Positions 1 to 11,484 of a stretch of DNA of 64,000 nt are shown piece by piece (position 1 is the stretch's first letter; each line of letters starts with the position of its first letter). The notes below the pieces were generated by a model. That model saw only the letters and a program-made list of their open reading frames with translations. It was not told where the DNA came from and ran no database searches. The stretch is from Cycas panzhihuaensis (lineage: Eukaryota > Cycadophyta): NCBI GenBank assembly GCA_023213395.1, contig CM041465.1, positions 37,579,741 through 37,643,740 of the forward strand. Reading direction: 5' to 3'. Both the position numbers and the translations under genes were made by a program.

Positions 1-102
1 AAAGTGTTAATGTTGTAAATGAATAATAACTCATAATAACGTGCACATACCATAATATTACCGTAACAATTTACTATGAGACTCCCAAACCCAACGGACC
101 TG

Positions 103-114
103 GCTCTAATACCA
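103..114 (-). other. primer-binding site of a minus-strand copia element
   Basis: Plus strand reads GCTCTAATACCA, the reverse complement of the initiator tRNA-Met primer site with one change. It lies two bases from the LTR at 117, the same spacing as in elements D and E. The element body would lie left of the window. Confidence 0.75.
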
Positions 115-116
115 AA

Positions 117-483
117 TATTATAAATGAGGTGTAGAGCGAGAGGATTACATGTGAATAACCATTATTCCAAAGTGTAAAAATTTCTAAAATAAGACTAAC
201 AGTGTTAAAAAACACTAGGGAGGTATTCCCACCCTATATATGGATTAATTTGGAGAGGCAGCAAGTGCCTCTATCCAATAATATTTAAAATTCAAAAAAA
301 TATTAAAATATTAAACAATTAATTAAATACTTACCTTTGGTAGCTATGTCAGCTCCATTGACAACTATTAGTAGCTACTCGATGATATTAGGTGGCTCAA
401 GGTAACCTAGGGAGGCCCAAGGTAGCATTGAGGGGCCCTAGGTGCACATTAGTTTTAATTAATTGGGCATTATCCTAATAACA
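117..483 (-). repeat. 5' LTR of a minus-strand copia element (D/E family)
   Basis: On the minus strand this begins TGTTATTAGGATAATGCCC and ends beside the primer site at 103-114. It shares the block GAGGGGCCCTA and the start TGTT...GGAtAAT with the LTRs at 45931 and 54783, so it belongs to the D/E copia family. Its internal region is outside the window, so only the first roughly 100 leader bases are seen. Boundaries are judged from LTR ends and primer-site spacing. Confidence 0.65.
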
Positions 484-678
484 AATATTTAACATGTAGG
501 CTCATTTAGGTATTTTGTCAAATAATTAGTGTGCATGTATTTTAACTTTAATAGTAATGAAATAATTGATTAAACTAAATTAATTTGCTATTATCACCTA
601 CCTTTTGAGCATCCTTATTAATGTCATATCTTCTTATAGTTGTAATTTTCTTGCATCTTCAATTTATATTGTTGTTAG
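484..678. other. unassigned AT-rich flank
   Basis: No coding potential or recognisable element seen. It is the left target flank of the gag-only element that follows. Confidence 0.5.
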
Positions 679-683
679 CTAAC
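679..683. repeat. target site duplication CTAAC (left copy)
   Basis: CTAAC directly precedes the LTR at 684 and recurs at 4307-4311 directly after the LTR ending at 4306. Confidence 0.9.
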
Positions 684-917
684 TGTTATGAACCTCCTTA
701 AGCGCAAAGCTTTAATTAATTGATTAAATAGTAGGTGCTATTGAACAGGCACAACCCTCCATGAAAGGGCCTAATGTGCATATAAAATGGGGCACCAATT
801 GTAATTTGGACAACACATTTTATCTAATCAATCATTTCTTGGTTTATTAACCATAATTGCTCCAGCGTTCTGGCGTGCTCTCTTGTTGTATTCAAGTTAC
901 GAACTGGGTTCGTAACA
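684..917 (+). repeat. 5' LTR of the gag-only element
   Basis: TGTTATGAACC...GTTCGTAACA, 234 bp, matching 4073-4306 base for base by eye. TG...CA ends and a TATA-like box at 780-787. Confidence 0.95.
780..787 (+). promoter_or_regulatory. putative TATA box in the 5' LTR
   Basis: ATATAAAA lies 97 bp into the LTR and 130 bp before its end, a usual position for the element promoter. The same box is in the 3' LTR at 4169-4176. Position and motif only. Confidence 0.5.
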
Positions 918-919
918 AG

Positions 920-931
920 TGGTATCAGAGC
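920..931 (+). other. primer-binding site, initiator tRNA-Met
   Basis: TGGTATCAGAGC, two bases after the 5' LTR, an unmutated 12-base initiator tRNA-Met primer site. Confidence 0.93.
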
Positions 932-2221
932 AGTTTTTGGGCACCTACTCATTGAACTGACCACGTAGGATAGAGAAATCCAAAGCACACTCTTGGCCCA
1001 TACTTAATCATTTGCTGCATATTCACTGCTGTTTATTTCCCATTATTTATCCATTGTGACTTATAACAAGCTGTACAATTACCTTTACTCAGCCGTATAC
1101 GGAATTACAATTGTATATATCCGTGTGCACGCATTTACAGCCACAACTCAGATTCATTATTATCATTGCCAGAATTTATTAGACCTTCATCTGCCATCTC
1201 CGTCTTCCGTGTCCGTCTCTGCATTTGTCTTCCATTCATCCTGCAATCAATATATTGTATACTGCGTCGCCTAATCTCCACGTCGCCTAGTCTCCACGTT
1301 AGCCATCCATAACGCCTCTCTGTTAAACGCCGCGCGCAGCCTATTGTATATATATATTTGCGCGCTGCGTCATCATTTATTAACTCGGCTTGCTCGCTGC
1401 GTCATTATTTATTCTCGGCTTGCTGTGTCATTATTTCTTAACCCTACCGGGCGTTATATATCATGCGTCACACATTATTAGCTCGAATCTGGATCTGCAA
1501 TCCCTTTTCCGTTCCGTCCGTTATCTGGATCTACATTTGAACTCGCGTCCTTGTTCCGTTCCGTCTCTGTTCTCATCTGCTCATTCTTCAAAGTCGCCAA
1601 ACGTATTTATTCGCCGAATTGCCGCTCATTCAAAGTCGCAAAACGTATTTATTAGTACAAGATATTATAAGTTAGAGGTATATTTAAAATATATCTTGTC
1701 ATTGTAAAGATATTAAGTGATATCTTTTTGCTTAAAAACATTAAGTCATATATTTATCAATTATATATTTTAACTTTCCATTGTAAGTTGGATAAGTTAT
1801 ATATTATATTGATTATCATTTAAGTTGTAAACTTAGCATCATTATTATATCGTTTGTATTTTAATCAATTATTTTGTCTATTTTGATTATTAAAACAAGC
1901 TCTCAAAACAGTCTAGGTGCTTTCATTTATCTAATACATCATTGAAGTCACTTGGGTTACAAAATTGTTCTGTAACATTTGTCCCAATTCACCATTTATA
2001 TTTTAAGTATTTACTTAATACTCTCATATAACATAATTAGTTAAAATATATTTTCTCAAAATTTTCGTATCTATCAAAGTTCTTTTTGAAATTTACACAT
2101 ATATAAAGCAAGGCAAATTGCGACAGTAGAAGAAGCATACATTTGCTGTGGTACTCTAAATACGACCGTCAAACAGTAGAATCGTATTTATACGATTATT
2201 AAAGTAATAAACACTGAAGAT
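932..2221 (+). other. untranslated leader of the gag-only element with short tandem repeats
   Basis: About 1.3 kb between primer site and first gag codon. It contains local duplications: CGTCGCCTAATCTCCA / CGTCGCCTAGTCTCCA near 1265-1300, a GTTCCGTCC motif repeated near 1510-1570, and a roughly 38-bp direct repeat with core AAACGTATTTATT at 1600-1656. Open frames at 1056-1274 and 1390-1707 have no recognisable domain and I treat them as chance. Confidence 0.6.
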
Positions 2222-2434
2222 ATGGCAGATAATACTGTTCAAAAAGAGATCATTGAACCGATCATGCAAGCAGTCCACGAAGCAGTCCAGACATCAAATG
2301 CTCTATTAAATCATACATTACATCAGATATTGGATAAATTAACAATCATAGCTACAAACAGCAAAGAAGACATGATTGTCCCAGATTCAGAGGATGAGGC
2401 AATGAGTCGGCAATCTCATATAAAAATCGAATAG
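2222..2434 (+). CDS. gag: gag N-terminal segment (first frame)
   Basis: Begins MADNTVQKEIIEP, the first good ATG after the leader, and gives 70 residues with an acidic C-terminal part (VPDSEDEA). It overlaps the main gag frame, which is open from 2398 in the -1 frame. The two are probably one ancestral gag N-terminus separated by a small indel or a -1 shift between 2398 and 2434. No domain is recognisable alone; assignment rests on position and reading direction. Confidence 0.55.
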   Translation: MADNTVQKEIIEPIMQAVHEAVQTSNALLNHTLHQILDKLTIIATNSKEDMIVPDSEDEAMSRQSHIKIE

Positions 2435-3387
2435 TTAAAAATTCTCGATCTGAGATAACTCCCATTAATACTGAAAATAAAGCTATCAGAAAATACCTTA
2501 ATGAGTATCGCAATTTGACCCCTGAAGAACAGAAGATAGTGGGTTTTCAAGCATATTTCAATTGTTTACACAATATCCAAGCACAGAAAAAGAAAAAATT
2601 AGAAAAAATAACTATACAACATTTTAATATGGAGCAAAAGTCGCATGAGCCAAGAGTATGGATCCAACAAATGGAAAACTATTTTCGTTTAATGGAGATT
2701 GAGTCAGCAGAGCAAGTTTCGTTAGTCTTGCATATGGATGGGATAGCATGCGAATGGTGGCAGTTTCTCGAACGAACCTCTTTTCGAGATCAACTACCAA
2801 CCTGGAAAGAATTCGTGCGTTTATTCATTGAGCGATTTGAAACCGTATCTAATCGCGATTATTACTGTGAGTTACGAAAATTAAAGCAAACGGGTTCTGT
2901 GGAAGAATACAGTGCAGCGTTTACAAGGTTAAGCTATGTGTTAGAAGATATTTCGACTAATCGACTTATCCAGTTATATATAGATGGTTTGATAACTGAG
3001 ATCCAAGCTGACGTTAAAATTCAAGAACCAAAGGACCTTAATAAGGCAATACAGTTAGCCAAAATACATGAAGATAAACATAATACCTTACACAAAACGG
3101 GCACAGATCGCTATATTCCTCCCCCTAGTCGACATGATCATCTACCAAGTGTTCAACATAGACACGTATCAGTCGTTCCAAATCGACCCGCTAAACCAAT
3201 CATTCAAAAAACAAAAACAGAGCAAGACGAGTTAAGAAGAAAAAATCTATGCTTCAGATGCGAGGAGAAGTGGGAACCCAGGCATCGATGTCAAAAGAAC
3301 CAGTTATATACAATCCGACTTACGCGGATGACAATATTGATGAAGAAGAACAAGGATCAGAAAATAATCAAGAAAATTATAACGTAG
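2398..3387 (+). CDS. gag: Ty3/gypsy gag capsid-nucleocapsid region
   Basis: This frame is open from 2398, although the first ATG is further in. It carries a typical plant gypsy capsid domain at about 2630-3080: the block RVWIQQMENYF, then CEWWQFLE, FVRLFIERFE, and the LKQTGSVEEYSAAF segment. A zinc knuckle follows at about 3250-3295 (CFRC...RHRC, C-x2-C-x7-H-x-C). Gag packages element RNA into virus-like particles in the cytoplasm. The frame then runs into a basic tail and stops at 3387, whereas the acidic linker and protease lie in another frame. Nothing in the capsid core looks damaged, so it may still be packaging-competent; that is inference. Confidence 0.85.
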   Translation, partial: GNESAISYKNRIVKNSRSEITPINTENKAIRKYLNEYRNLTPEEQKIVGFQAYFNCLHNIQAQKKKKLEKITIQHFNMEQKSHEPRVWIQQMENYFRLMEIESAEQVSLVLHMDGIACEWWQFLERTSFRDQLPTWKEFVRLFIERFETVSNRDYYCELRKLKQTGSVEEYSAAFTRLSYVLEDISTNRLIQLYIDGLITEIQADVKIQEPKDLNKAIQLAKIHEDKHNTLHKTGTDRYIPPPSRHDHLPSVQHRHVSVVPNRPAKPIIQKTKTEQDELRRKNLCFRCEEKWEPRHRCQKNQLYTIRLTRMTILMKKNKDQKIIKKIIT

Positions 3388-3629
3388 AACATCAAGAGAG
3401 CTACAGTAATTCCGAGGTCGACCATCCACAAATGTCACTATCATTCATGAACAGTTTTAATCAATCAAATACCCTTAAGCTACAAGGATCTATCAAAAAT
3501 CAAGCTGTAACAATCTTGATAGATTCAGGGAGCACGCATAATTTTATTGATCGAAACTATGCACAACAATTAAGGTTATTTCCATTAAGAACTCCTCGTT
3601 TCAGTCCTTTGTTGGAGGAAGACAGGTAA
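3249..3629 (+). CDS. pro: retroviral-type aspartic protease, N-terminal part
   Basis: Shifted relative to gag. An acidic linker (DDNIDEEEQGSE) is followed by a retropepsin core with the active-site motif LIDSGSTHNFID at about 3515-3550, the DSG triad intact. This enzyme matures the Gag polyprotein. The frame stops at 3629 just after the first half of the fold; the second half continues in another frame from about 3600. Gag and protease are normally one frame in this type of element, so the shift near 3300-3335 is a lesion or, less likely, a programmed shift. Confidence 0.8.
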   Translation: MLQMRGEVGTQASMSKEPVIYNPTYADDNIDEEEQGSENNQENYNVEHQESYSNSEVDHPQMSLSFMNSFNQSNTLKLQGSIKNQAVTILIDSGSTHNFIDRNYAQQLRLFPLRTPRFSPLLEEDR

Positions 3630-4090
3630 TTTCTGGACAAGGTGTAATGAAGAACCTTAACCTCACGCTAAATGAAGTCAGTATTATAGAAGATTTCTAT
3701 GTCGTCGATGTTGGAGATGTAGATATGGTACTGGGCAGTCAATGGCTCAGTACACTTGGAACATTTGAAATGAATATTAATGAACAATTTATACGATTTA
3801 AAAAAAACGGAAGAATTATCTCGTTATCAGGAAAACGATTGAATAAAATTAAAACCCTACCACACAAGGATCAAAGTGAAGAAGTCAAGAAACAACCACC
3901 AGCATTTCACAAACACAGTCAAGGTTTTCAATCAGAAGAATTTCTCAATAAATACCTGCAATATCCGTCTAATCGCCTAATGGATTCTGCTACAATGAAG
4001 GATAGCGTACGTTTAAAGGACTGCAATCGTTCGACTATGTTTCGTGGGCGAAACATCTCAAGAGGGAGGACTTGTTATGAACCTCCTTAA
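3605..4090 (+). pseudogene. pro: protease C-terminal half and remnant tail
   Basis: Restarts the protease in a third frame, readable from about 3600 (VISGQGVMKNL). The characteristic second half follows: FYVVDVGDVDMVLGSQWL and LGTFEMN at about 3690-3775. An unrelated basic tail then runs to a stop at 4090, already inside the 3' LTR. In full-length gypsy elements a reverse transcriptase would follow within a few hundred bases; here the polypurine tract follows. This marks where the pol segment is missing. Confidence 0.75.
4060..4072 (+). other. polypurine tract
   Basis: AAGAGGGAGGACT lies immediately before the 3' LTR, the expected plus-strand primer position. Confidence 0.8.
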
Positions 4091-4306
4091 GCGCAAAGCT
4101 TTAATTAATTGATTAAATAGTAGGTGCTATTGAACAGGCACAACCCTCCATGAAAGGGCCTAATGTGCATATAAAATGGGGCACCAATTGTAATTTGGAC
4201 AACACATTTTATCTAATCAATCATTTCTTGGTTTATTAACCATAATTGCTCCAGCGTTCTGGCGTGCTCTCTTGTTGTATTCAAGTTACGAACTGGGTTC
4301 GTAACA
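4073..4306 (+). repeat. 3' LTR of the gag-only element
   Basis: 234 bp, identical by eye to 684-917. Followed by the second CTAAC copy at 4307-4311. Confidence 0.95.
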
Positions 4307-4311
4307 CTAAC

Positions 4312-7300
4312 TAAGTTTCCCTTAAGTAGTCATTGATAAAATGCATAAAGTACTTAGCTTTTCCAAATGATAGAACTTGCATTAGTTCATATAAATTAGT
4401 ATGAACCACTTAAAATAGAACCTCTACTCTCCATTTACTTAATTCAAACACATCTATGTGATATTTACCAAGCACATATCTATAACTTAGGAGAAGGCAT
4501 AGTGGCATACATAGCCTGACAAGGGGCCTAGGGTAAGGCATCCAAGTTGAATAAGAAGACCAACCACTTTTTTCTTGAGAACACTCATATATCTATATGG
4601 ATATAAGTATAGGGATATAGGAGAGACCTAGACTAGGAAGGAAATGCTGTGTGTAGATGATAGGAGAAAAGGTGGGGGGGAAAGAAAGGACTAAGTTAAA
4701 CTATCATTTATATAACATGCACAAGAAACAAAATAAGTAAAAGCATAAGAAAATAATATATTAAAGAATAAAATGAAATCTAATTAGCTAACAACAAGTA
4801 AAAACCTCTCCTCAGAAGGAGTAAGCAACACTTAATAAAAAGGCTCCTAAAATCCAAGAGTGTCACCAAGGCACATGTACCCACATTGAAGATGAACTCT
4901 ATGAGCCTATCTTAGGTGCTATATCTCCCCAAAGTGATTGACCTATATCCTAAAACACCTTATAAATGATCCTACATGACGAGACTTGATGTATAAATAG
5001 GGAGGATTAACTAGAGCAGAGACTTGAAGGAATTGGGATTATGAGATTGATTAATTTATGGATAACTTAGTGGAGATACGTCCTTCCTCTAACAATCCAC
5101 TTATAAATTTGGAATGTTTAAAAGGTTATTACATTTGATTCTAAAAAGCCCCAAGCTCTAAGAGGTGAAAAGAGATGAAAAAAACTACTCTCAATAGGAC
5201 TAAGGGTACTTATTTAGTTCTCCCAACTATATGGAGTTAGGATAATTGCCCACCACCAACCTACTCAAAACATAACAAAGGTATAACTAACCTCATGTGC
5301 AAGGTGACCCCTCTCCCCTAATGATAAAACCTAGGTGAAGAAAAGTCACCCCTCCTTTTAGTAATGAAAGACCCTGTCTTAATAAGATATAAAGGGAAAA
5401 CAAACAACAAATGCCTAATATGCAACTCTATGCTATTTTATTTTAACATACACAACCTAGTTTAAATACAAGACCTTAGGCCCCACATGTTTTAGGACTT
5501 ATAATAAGTATAAGTCCTTCACTCCACATGGTATACCTAATCAAGCATGACCTTAAAAGTAAAACCTTCCTTTCCTTCTTTTCCTTTTGTATTCTAATTA
5601 AACCCTAAAATGAGGGATAATGTGAGAGTAGGCAAGTATATAAGCATATACACACAAGAAAACTAAACAGTTTTTCTTTTTCCTCTTTAAAAGCAAATAA
5701 AAAAATGAAGGATAAACAAAAGTATTTTCAGTTTTTCCCTTTTCCAAAGTAGGATAAAATAGTAAAAAGAGGATGAGGATGTACAACTATGATGCACTCC
5801 AAAGCTTTGGTGGCTTAACTTTTGTTTTTCTTTCTTTAATTCTTATCTTTAAATATTCAAAGCAAAATAAACTTAAGGCATAAAATCAAGTAAATTCTAT
5901 GTAGAATCTAGCAATAATTCTATTTGTTAGATCATATTATGATTAAAAAAAATTGTAATAAAACTTGAAGTTGCTTGAATATGAGTTAAAATAACACTTG
6001 GAAATACTAACCCTTTTAACTATTTTGAGAGAAAGTTTGATAGAGTTCCCCATGCCCTATAAGCACTTCTAATCATGGGAGGAGAATAGAGAAACTCTAA
6101 GTGAATACTCCTTCACTACTTACATGAAATAAAGGTCATTGTGCATATCTTCTAGCCACAAAGTTAGTTTTAGAAGCAAAAGTATATATATATATATAAA
6201 TCAATAGAAATACATTGAAAGTAAATACTAATAAATCTATTTCTAAGCAATCTCAATAGTAATGTAAGCCTAAAAAATAGTAAGATTGCCACCACATGAG
6301 AGTTAAATAATATTAATAGGCCCTTTAAAACCTCTTTGAACACTTCTAATGGCTAGAAAGAAAAGAAAGAAAGCATTGGGTAGGAGAAAATCAAGTGATA
6401 AAAGTGATAGATTCATAAAAATAGAGTTGGAGAAGAGAAGGAATGAAGACCACAAGGTGAAGGATGTTCCTCAATCAGTAAATGGTAGTTGGTCGATGGC
6501 TTTAAGATATAAAAGTGATGGCTCTCCTTGGCACATGAATGTCTCTAACACAAGACTCACTCTCAAATATCAATTAAAATAGATGCTTGTGGAGGATTTC
6601 TAGTAGTATTATGATAACACTTCATTGCAAAATCCTCATCCCTTTCTAATGGAATATGGGGGTATAAATAGTTGAAATAAGATGCTTTTATGGTGGATTT
6701 GGGGCCTATGGTTTTAGTAAAACCTACTGACTAATGGCCTATAAGTTTAGAGTAAATAGGAAAAAGAAAAAGAAAAAAAGTACACAAATATAAAAAAAGA
6801 CGCCACCTGTGTTTCTATAATGATGCAAATTTGTATCGTTTTTAGTTTTAGAATGATATAAGTTTCACTATTATGAATTTTATAATGACATTTTTTACAT
6901 AATTATAAAATTTACAATGGGGCACTCCACATAGTTGTAAAATTTACAACAATGTGAAATGTTCCATTTTAAAAATTAAAATGGGATGAAGGTTCAAAAA
7001 GGGTGAACAAACATAGCAACAACAATGAAAAATAGAAAAAATAAGCCAACATCACAAACATAAAAGTGGCTAAGATGATCAACAAAGAGGGAAAATGATC
7101 ATAGAAGTGCTTTCATATTAGAAGGTGATTTTCCAATATGTAAGGCTTAAGAAGATAATTTTATTATGCCACTGACCAAAGTTAGAATCATCATAGGTTG
7201 AGTTACTCACTCACCCATCACCTGAATAATAGGAAAACATTAATAATATATATATATATAAAAGATAAGAATTAAATTGAAATAAAGTAATAAATATGTA

Positions 7301-7810
7301 ACTAGCTTTCTTGTATTATGATAGATGTTGTATTCTTGGATTTTAGGAAATATTTTCTCCCGTTGCACCAAAATCTCTTTATATAAGCACTATAAAATGG
7401 TGAATGCTAAAATTGATATCAAACTAGTTATTTGTATACTTGTTAAAGTGGTTAGGAAGTGTAGTCATGGAGGGTAGCTTAGAAGCCACACCTCCAATGA
7501 GAAGCTCAGCTATAGGGTGTTTCCATAATTTATCTTCCTTAGCAAGCATTTAGAGAATATTTCACTTAGTTTAACCTTATTGGCAAGGACATTGGAGTTT
7601 TTGCCTTTAGTTTTACTTCATCAATGAGGGTATCAAAGGTTAGATCACCATAGTTGATTCTTATTAATGGCTATTTTTTAGAGTAATTTGATATATGAAA
7701 AGGGATGGCTTAGAAGCCAAGTCCTTTCTAAGGGATCAAAAGCCAAAAAGTGGTTACCATAGTTTAACCTCTTTAGTGATTTATTTTAGAGACAAGAGTT
7801 GTTTGAGGTC
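4312..7810. other. unassigned AT-rich region
   Basis: No gene, LTR pair or recognisable domain seen in about 3.5 kb. A basic open frame at 6349-6582 (MARKKRKKALGRRK...) has no recognisable domain. Short AT microsatellites occur near 6182-6197 and 7247-7260. It may be an element decayed beyond recognition. Confidence 0.4.
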
Positions 7811-7815
7811 ATCTC

Positions 7816-8147
7816 TAGTATGCTTACCATTGCAAATCCTAAAAAGAATACAAATATGTATGAAAATCTCAAGAAACTTTATTAAATCATAAGAACTTAT
7901 AATCACATGCCTCTTTAAGGGGCAACCTCTTGTGAGCTGAGATCTCTTATAATATTTTTTGATGCCCTTCTTTATTATAAACATTATTTATATACTAAGA
8001 TGTTACTCATATTATCCTACTACTAGTGCATGTGGGATTATAAAATGGGAATTTCCCTTATAATAGAATATGTGTTGTCATTATATTACTACTATTAATA
8101 ACTACCATCCTATACTAATAAAGGGTTAAGACATGAGGGTCTTAATA
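7816..8147 (-). repeat. 3' LTR of element H
   Basis: Matches 21184-21513 along its length (for example ATCTCAAGAAACTTTATTAAAT and CTAGTGCATGTGGGATTA). Its outermost TG/CA bases have mutated to TA. ATCTC precedes it at 7811-7815. Confidence 0.9.
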
Positions 8148-8160
8148 TGTCTCCCTCCTT
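8148..8160 (-). other. polypurine tract of element H
   Basis: Plus strand TGTCTCCCTCCTT, i.e. purine-rich AAGGAGGGAGACA on the element strand, directly before the 3' LTR. Confidence 0.75.
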
Positions 8161-11100
8161 CAAAACCTTTACACTTAAAGTTTGAATTATGGATAGTCTT
8201 ATCAAATTTGATGAAGTGGTTCCCAGATGGCATCCTCAAGTTGTAAGCCTTTCCAATAGATTAATACCTTTGTGATGGTACAATGTCAAAGTTAGCATAT
8301 CTAGTGATCTAGAATGGTATTGGGAGCAAGAAGTAGAGATCCATCATCTCTGAACTTCGATAACTATGTTTGTATTATTACATTATTCCCTAAGACTTTC
8401 TTTAAGTAAGATATATAGAATATAGGGTGGATTTTTTATGAAGGTGGAAGTGCCAATTTATAAGTTGTAGTCCTCATGTGTTACTCTAATTTGTAAGGTT
8501 TATAGAATCATGGAGCTAATTTTTGAGAGCCTTTCACCTTCAAGGAGGTCCACTGATATGGTTGAAGTCTTAAAAGGACTATGCCACCAACATAGAATTT
8601 ATGTTCCATCCTATGTTGATCAACTTATTGTTTCATTCTATGTTAAGTTGTGCGAAAGTTCTCATTAAGAGTTTTGAGAATGTTAGCACTATTCTTAAGG
8701 GTAAAGTCTATTGCTTATACTCATTCACCCCCTAAGATGTAAGAAGATACTATATAAGGTGGTTGCCCATAGACAACCTCATAAGGTGTCATTCTTATGG
8801 CTATGTAAAAGATGCCATTATACCACCATTCAACTAGTGGAAATCAATGCACCTACTAAGATGGATAGGTTGATGTAAAACACCAATGGTATATCTCAAG
8901 GCATTTGTTGATAACCTCTGTGTGGCCATCTGTTTATGGGTAGTAAACTAATCTCATCTTTAAGGTGATCCCTTGTATCTTGAAGAACTCTTGCTAAAAC
9001 TTACTAGTGAAGGTGGGATCATGATCATTGATGATAGAAGTAGGTATACCATATAAGTGAAAGATCTAATCACTAAATACTTGTGTCATTATTGCTACTT
9101 TATAAGGATGAGTCAATGCTAAGAAGTGAGCATGTTTGGAGAGTCAATCCATAATGACTAAGATGACTAAGTTTCCTCCTCACTGGTTCAATCCTTTAAT
9201 GAAAACCATGGAAATATCAACCCAAGGTTGGGTAGGTAAGGGCAAGGGCAATGGTTGGAGTAGCCCTAGTATGACTTCTATTTCACCTTTTTGTCGTTGA
9301 CAAATGTCATATTTAGCTACAAACTTTTGGATATTGCCCTTCATACTTGTTTAGTAGAAATTTTGAACAACCCTTTTATAAGTGTTCAGAAACCTTAAAT
9401 ATCCAGTTATAGGTGAAGCATGTAACTTTATTAAAATTTGTACTTTAGAAGTAGAATTTGGGATGATGACAATTCAACTCTTATAATGAAGATACTATCC
9501 ATCCCATGTGTAACTAGGTTTATGATTTGCTTCCAAGTGCAATTATTGAATAAGATTTTGAATTGAGCTATCCCTCTGATACTTCTTATGGATCTCCTAT
9601 AGCCATTCAAGGATGGGATATAACATCGATTGGAGGGTGACTTAGTCTTTGAATCACCTTAAGAGAGCATCTGTCACCACATTCTCCTTATCTTTCTTGT
9701 AGATAATTTTATAATCATATCCAATAACTTGGTGGCCCACTTTTGTTACTCAAGTGTCGAGATGCATTGCTCTAAGAGGTATTTCAGGCTCACGTGATTT
9801 GTTTTAATAATAAAGTGGCATCCAATAAGATAAGACTGATAATGGTTTATGACATGGAGGATGTTGAGTATTTCCTTCTCATATATAGAGTGTGCAAGAT
9901 TTTTACTAGATAAGATACAACTTATGAAGGCCAAGGGTTGTCCCTCTTATATGAGAATTGTACGAATTCTTATACCTAAAGCATCACTCTTAATAATAAA
10001 TGATTTTGAAAAGTTTGGTATGGCCAAAACTAGAGTGGTACACATGGCTTATTTGAGGAGAGTAAAGGCCTCCTATGCTACTAGAGTCCATTATAACTCT
10101 TATTTTCTTTATCAAGATTGTGAGGGGTGCTATAATTTTTTGTAGCCATGAACAAGCCTCTTGTAGTAACCTGTGATTCCTATGAACCCTCTAAGGCTTT
10201 GCAATATTTTGGGAAGTAACCAATTCACCATGTCTTCTATTTTTCTTAGATTAACCTTGACACCATCAATGGACACAATGTACCCTAAATATTTCACTTC
10301 AGTTTTCCCAAAGGCATATTTAGACTATTTGGCAAAAAGGAGATTGTATTAGAGGACTTAAAATTTTGGAGGTGTTCCTTCCATGAGTGGCTATAAACTA
10401 AAATGTCATCAAAGAAGAATAATAAAAACTTATAAAGATACAATTAGAGAATCTAGTTCATCAGACTTTGGAATATGGATGGAGTATTTGTGAGGCCAAA
10501 TGGCATGACTAAGAATTTGTAGTATCCTTCATGTGTGTGAAAGATTATCTTTAGAATGTCTTCCTCTCAAAGATAAAATTATTGATACCTTGATTTAAGG
10601 TCCTACCTAGAAAAGAGACTGGCTCCCTGTAACTCATATAACAACTCTTTAATAATCAGAATGGGAAACATGCCTTATGTTAAGGGCCTTGAAATCCATA
10701 CACATTCTCTATGAGCTATCTTTCTTCTATACCAAGAGCATGGGAGAGTAATTAGGACTTGAGCTCAATTGGATGACCCTTGTAGCATTTTATCCACCAA
10801 TTTCTCAATCTCAATGTTTTGGAGGTAAGGATATCGGTATGGCCTAATGTTTGGTGGCTAACTTCCTAAAAGTAATTGAATGGTATGGTCATATGGTCAA
10901 TGAGGAGAAAGTCCATTTGGTTTGTCAAATAGATGCTTATATTTGATTAATTATTCCTAAAGATCCTATGTTATACCAGGTTTAGTATTACTAGCTACTA
11001 TTAAGGAGCAAACTTGGGTCATCATTCTATAAGATCCTTTTTTTATCAACTTCTCCATATGATAGGAATTAATAACTTATGCGATACCTACTTAGAATCT

Positions 11101-11484
11101 CCTTAATATATATTAACATGTATCTATAGTGAATTACATCTATAATTGTTGAAAATCCCATAGAATTAGATCGAAGGTATGTAACCGTTGTACGCCCAAC
11201 ACTACATCACATTCCCTTAAAGAGAGTGCATACATATTTATCTTTAGAGAATAATCCCCCATGCTAATTTTAACATTGTGACATTTTCCTTTGCAAGCTA
11301 GTTCCCCTTTATTTGTGATTATTACTTTAAAATTATTGCATGGGTATATAAAATAATCTAATAGCTTAGCAACCTTAGTCTCTAAAAAGTTATGTGTACT
11401 CCCCAAGTCTATGAGGATCATAACTATTTGTCCTTTTAAATAACCTTTGATTTTCATAGTTTGATGGATATGAAAGCTAGCCAA
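8161..11484 (-). pseudogene. pol: gypsy pol remnant of element H (protease, RT, RNase H, integrase)
   Basis: Read from right to left. The protease frame (11484-11140, 114 residues) has active-site LIDLGSTHNF, where the family has DSG, then CDVVLGVQRL. Reverse transcriptase around 10200-10800 includes the catalytic FFDDILVYS block near 10385-10420. RNase H (9934-9746) has YEKEIL and KYLLEQCIST. Integrase at about 8560-9330 reads as the typical VxxxYHxQTDGQ region in pieces. Stops and frameshifts occur throughout, so no polyprotein can be made. In life this would copy and integrate the element. The gypsy order (RT, RNase H, then integrase) separates it from the copia elements. Confidence 0.85.

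Larger units (their letters stand above)
684..4306 (+). mobile_element. young non-autonomous Ty3/gypsy element with gag and protease only
   Basis: A complete LTR retrotransposon: two 234-bp LTRs identical as I read them, primer site, leader, gag, protease, polypurine tract and a perfect 5-bp target duplication. There is no reverse transcriptase, RNase H or integrase in the 3155-bp interior, and no room for them, so the enzymes must have come from another element. Gag and protease are split over several frames, yet the LTRs look unmutated. The frame breaks therefore probably existed in the source copy before this insertion. It resembles the class called TR-GAG. It is the youngest insertion in the window. 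Confidence 0.93.

Noticed and set aside
1390-1707. 105-residue open frame in the leader of the gag-only element
   Set aside because: Lies between primer site and gag in a repeat-bearing leader and has no domain; probably chance.
6349-6582. Small basic protein MARKKRKKALGRRK...
   Set aside because: Lys/Arg richness comes from purine-rich DNA, there is no recognisable domain and the surroundings are non-coding.
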